From contig JADFWI010000085.1 of NCBI GenBank assembly GCA_015222985.1, positions 1 to 7,011 on the forward strand: 7,011 bases of DNA, read 5' to 3'. This document shows positions 5,289 to 7,011 of the stretch, piece after piece. Positions within the stretch are counted from its first letter, which is position 1, and each line of letters begins with the position of its first letter. The notes beneath the pieces are model-generated. The model did no database searches and was not told the origin of the DNA. It worked only from the letters and a program-made list of their open reading frames with translations. Source of the stretch: Pseudomonadota bacterium (lineage in GTDB: Bacteria; Desulfobacterota; Desulfobacteria; Desulfobacterales; C00003060). The translations under genes were made by a program, and so were the position numbers.

Positions 5289-7011
5289 GGCGATAGTAGT
5301 CGTCAACCATCTTTTCGAGTTCAGCCTCGCCTATATGATGCCCGGTCGCCAATGCCTCTTTGTGAAGGCGCCCCGGAAGCCGATCGTCTTCTCGTCTTAG
5401 CCCCTCTCGCAGGTTGAACTGACGCACCACATTCGAGATATTGGCGCTAATGGCCTTGAGCATTGCCTGATCGGCCTTCAAGCCAGTGGCCCCTTCCACG
5501 ATTTCACACAGTAATTCCCAGGGGTAAAGGTCCCGATAGAAACGACACAGGATCAAGGAGTCAAAAAGATTGTGACGGTCCTCAAAGTCCACAAACATGG
5601 CTGCCTTGCCTTCAATGGCATCAGGGGCAATCATACCGGTAAGTTCGGCCTTGAAAATGGTAGCCCTCAGATGGCAGGCGCCCCGATCTGAAGTGGCGTA
5701 CGCGAGCCCCATGCCTTTGAGGACCCTGGGGTCATAGCCTGCAGGTTCCAGACCCTTCACGTGAATCGCAATCTCTTCAAGGCCCCACTCCCTGGCAGCG
5801 GCCCTGATTCCCATGGCAAGGAGGTCGCCTATCCCCTCTCGATACGCGATCTTTTTCAATAGCCCGGCAATGGCATCTGCTTTCCCGTAATCAACCGGGT
5901 AATCGATTTTTTCCCTGCGGGCTGCTTCAATAGCAAGTCCGCAAAGATTGCCGGCGCTGATGGTGTCCATCCCAAGGCGGTCGCAGATGTCATTGAGGTA
6001 GATGATTTCCTCAATGCTGTCAATGGCGCAAAGCCCACCAAAGGCATAAATGGTCTCATATTCCGGCCCTTCAAGCTTGAGGCCCGCGTGACGTCCTTCT
6101 CTTACGGTTGTCATGCGGCCGCAGGCGATAAAACACTTGAGGCAGGCTCGGGGGGTGACCTCGCACCGGGCGTGGAGGGAATCGGCGCTGATGGACGGCC
6201 ACTTTTCAAAGGTTCCTTCTGACCAGTAGCGGGTAGGAAACCCACCTGCCTCGTTCATGGTCTTAACCATCATGGGCGTGCCCATGCTTTTGTATGCGGC
6301 AACTTGCGGATGTCCTTTGGCCTCTTCGGCCAAATACTTGGCAAATGCCTTCACGGCGCTGCTATCAGCCAGCTTCCTCCTGCAATTTCCTTGAAATACA
6401 ATGGCTTTGAGTCTTTTGCTTCCCATGACGGCGCCCGCGCCGGTCCGGCCGGCCGAACGCCAGTAGTCGTTCTCTATGACAGAAAAACAGACCTGGTTTT
6501 CTCCGGCGGGGCCTATCACCACAGCGCCGGCACGAGTTTTCCGCTGACTGCCCCTTGCGCCGAATCGTTTGAGCGCCTCTCTTTCGGCCTGGTGGGTATC
6601 CATTCCCCACATGTCACCGGCCTCTTCGAATACTGCCCCATCCGGACGCACAACCACGACAACGGGCTTAGCGCTTGCCCCCTTGATGATGACAGCATCA
6701 TATCCTGCCCCATCAATGGCCTCCGGCACGCGCCCCCCGGCATACGATTCGGAATAAAAGCCGGTCTGGGGAGACTTGGTAAAAACCCCGTACCTGGATG
6801 AACCCCAGACCAGACTCCCGCACACAGGTCCTGTGGCAAAGATCAAGTGATTATCCGGACTGAACGGATCTACCCTGGGAGGGTTCAGCTTGGCCAGAAG
6901 ACACGATGAAAGCCCCTTTCCACCCAGAAATCCCTGAAAAACCTCCTCATCGGCGCTCTCAACAGAAAAGGCCAGGTGTGTTAGGTCTACTATCAGGATC
7001 CTGCCGTAAAA
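5254..7011 (-). CDS. Aldehyde:ferredoxin oxidoreductase, tungsten-pterin family (5' end beyond right edge)
   Basis: Cytoplasmic AOR-family enzyme. Members bind a tungsten (or molybdenum) bis-pterin and one [4Fe-4S] cluster and interconvert aldehydes and carboxylic acids with ferredoxin. The frame stays open to the right edge. The first visible residues, FYGRILIVDLT, match the family N-terminus, so only a few residues are missing. In window numbering: GGKGLSS (31-37), GRTGAGAVMGSKRLKAI (188-204), GPEYET (315-320), first pterin motif DRLGMD (344-349), RGACHLRA near 443-450, and second motif DSLILC (484-489). Cluster ligands are C290, C293 and C297 (CLKCFIAC) plus C489. The second motif has Ile where the classic DxxGLC has Gly. 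The protein ends YYRLRGWDEEGCPE, without the roughly 15-20-residue tail usual after this point. Its last codons overlap the convergent signalling gene by 35 bp. No ferredoxin, MoaD-like or cofactor gene is visible nearby. The substrate cannot be told. Confidence 0.93.
   Translation of the reverse strand, partial: FYGRILIVDLTHLAFSVESADEEVFQGFLGGKGLSSCLLAKLNPPRVDPFSPDNHLIFATGPVCGSLVWGSSRYGVFTKSPQTGFYSESYAGGRVPEAIDGAGYDAVIIKGASAKPVVVVVRPDGAVFEEAGDMWGMDTHQAEREALKRFGARGSQRKTRAGAVVIGPAGENQVCFSVIENDYWRSAGRTGAGAVMGSKRLKAIVFQGNCRRKLADSSAVKAFAKYLAEEAKGHPQVAAYKSMGTPMMVKTMNEAGGFPTRYWSEGTFEKWPSISADSLHARCEVTPRACLKCFIACGRMTTVREGRHAGLKLEGPEYETIYAFGGLCAIDSIEEIIYLNDICDRLGMDTISAGNLCGLAIEAARREKIDYPVDYGKADAIAGLLKKIAYREGIGDLLAMGIRAAAREWGLEEIAIHVKGLEPAGYDPRVLKGMGLAYATSDRGACHLRATIFKAELTGMIAPDAIEGKAAMFVDFEDRHNLFDSLILCRFYRDLYPWELLCEIVEGATGLKADQAMLKAISANISNVVRQFNLREGLRREDDRLPGRLHKEALATGHHIGEAELEKMVDDYYRLRGWDEEGCPE

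Noticed and set aside
6304..6801. 165-codon plus-strand ORF opposite the oxidoreductase gene
   Set aside because: It is an antisense shadow of conserved AOR codons, with no recognisable domain.
6844..6846. TTG at 6846 as start of the oxidoreductase
   Set aside because: The 55 codons upstream in the same frame match the family N-terminus (FYGRILIVDLT, GGKGL, VDPFSPDNHL), so the true start is just beyond the right edge.
1..7011. CRISPR array, insertion sequence, tRNA or defence island
   Set aside because: No regularly spaced repeats, transposase motifs, cloverleaf sequences or defence-gene motifs were seen; the window is almost fully explained by four genes.

Overview
The window looks like ordinary, densely coding chromosome from an anaerobic bacterium, most likely a sulfate-reducer-type member of the Desulfobacterota (former Deltaproteobacteria). 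This placement is inferred. It rests on a tungsten-type aldehyde:ferredoxin oxidoreductase, on a signalling protein whose dimerisation and receiver segments resemble the hybrid kinases abundant in that group, and on moderate GC content. I see no tRNA, rRNA, CRISPR, insertion sequence or phage gene.

Layout, left to right. Positions 1-2395 (minus strand) hold a nearly complete comEC/rec2-type DNA-uptake channel gene whose 3' end runs off the left edge. Positions 2395-3648 (minus) hold murA, the first committed enzyme of peptidoglycan synthesis. Its TAG stop shares one base with the GTG start of comEC, so murA and comEC are read as one transcription unit. Positions 3649-3869 are the only real intergenic gap: a divergent control region with a candidate murA promoter, a TTGAC/GTCAA inverted repeat, an octamer direct repeat and a small hairpin. 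Positions 3870-5288 (plus) encode a 472-residue signalling protein with a V4R-like N-terminal sensor, a histidine-kinase-type H-box segment and a C-terminal receiver, but no ATP-binding kinase domain. Positions 5254-7011 (minus) encode an aldehyde:ferredoxin oxidoreductase lacking only its first few residues at the right edge. Its 3' end overlaps the signalling gene tail-to-tail by 35 bp, and its C-terminus is shorter than usual for the family.

No single pathway links the genes. murA and comEC are cell-envelope functions joined by transcription. The oxidoreductase is a redox enzyme of anaerobic carbon metabolism, and the signalling gene is a regulator of unknown target. The most unusual items are the kinase-like protein without a catalytic ATPase domain, the overlapping and shortened 3' end of the oxidoreductase gene, and two changed metal-site positions in the ComEC hydrolase domain.
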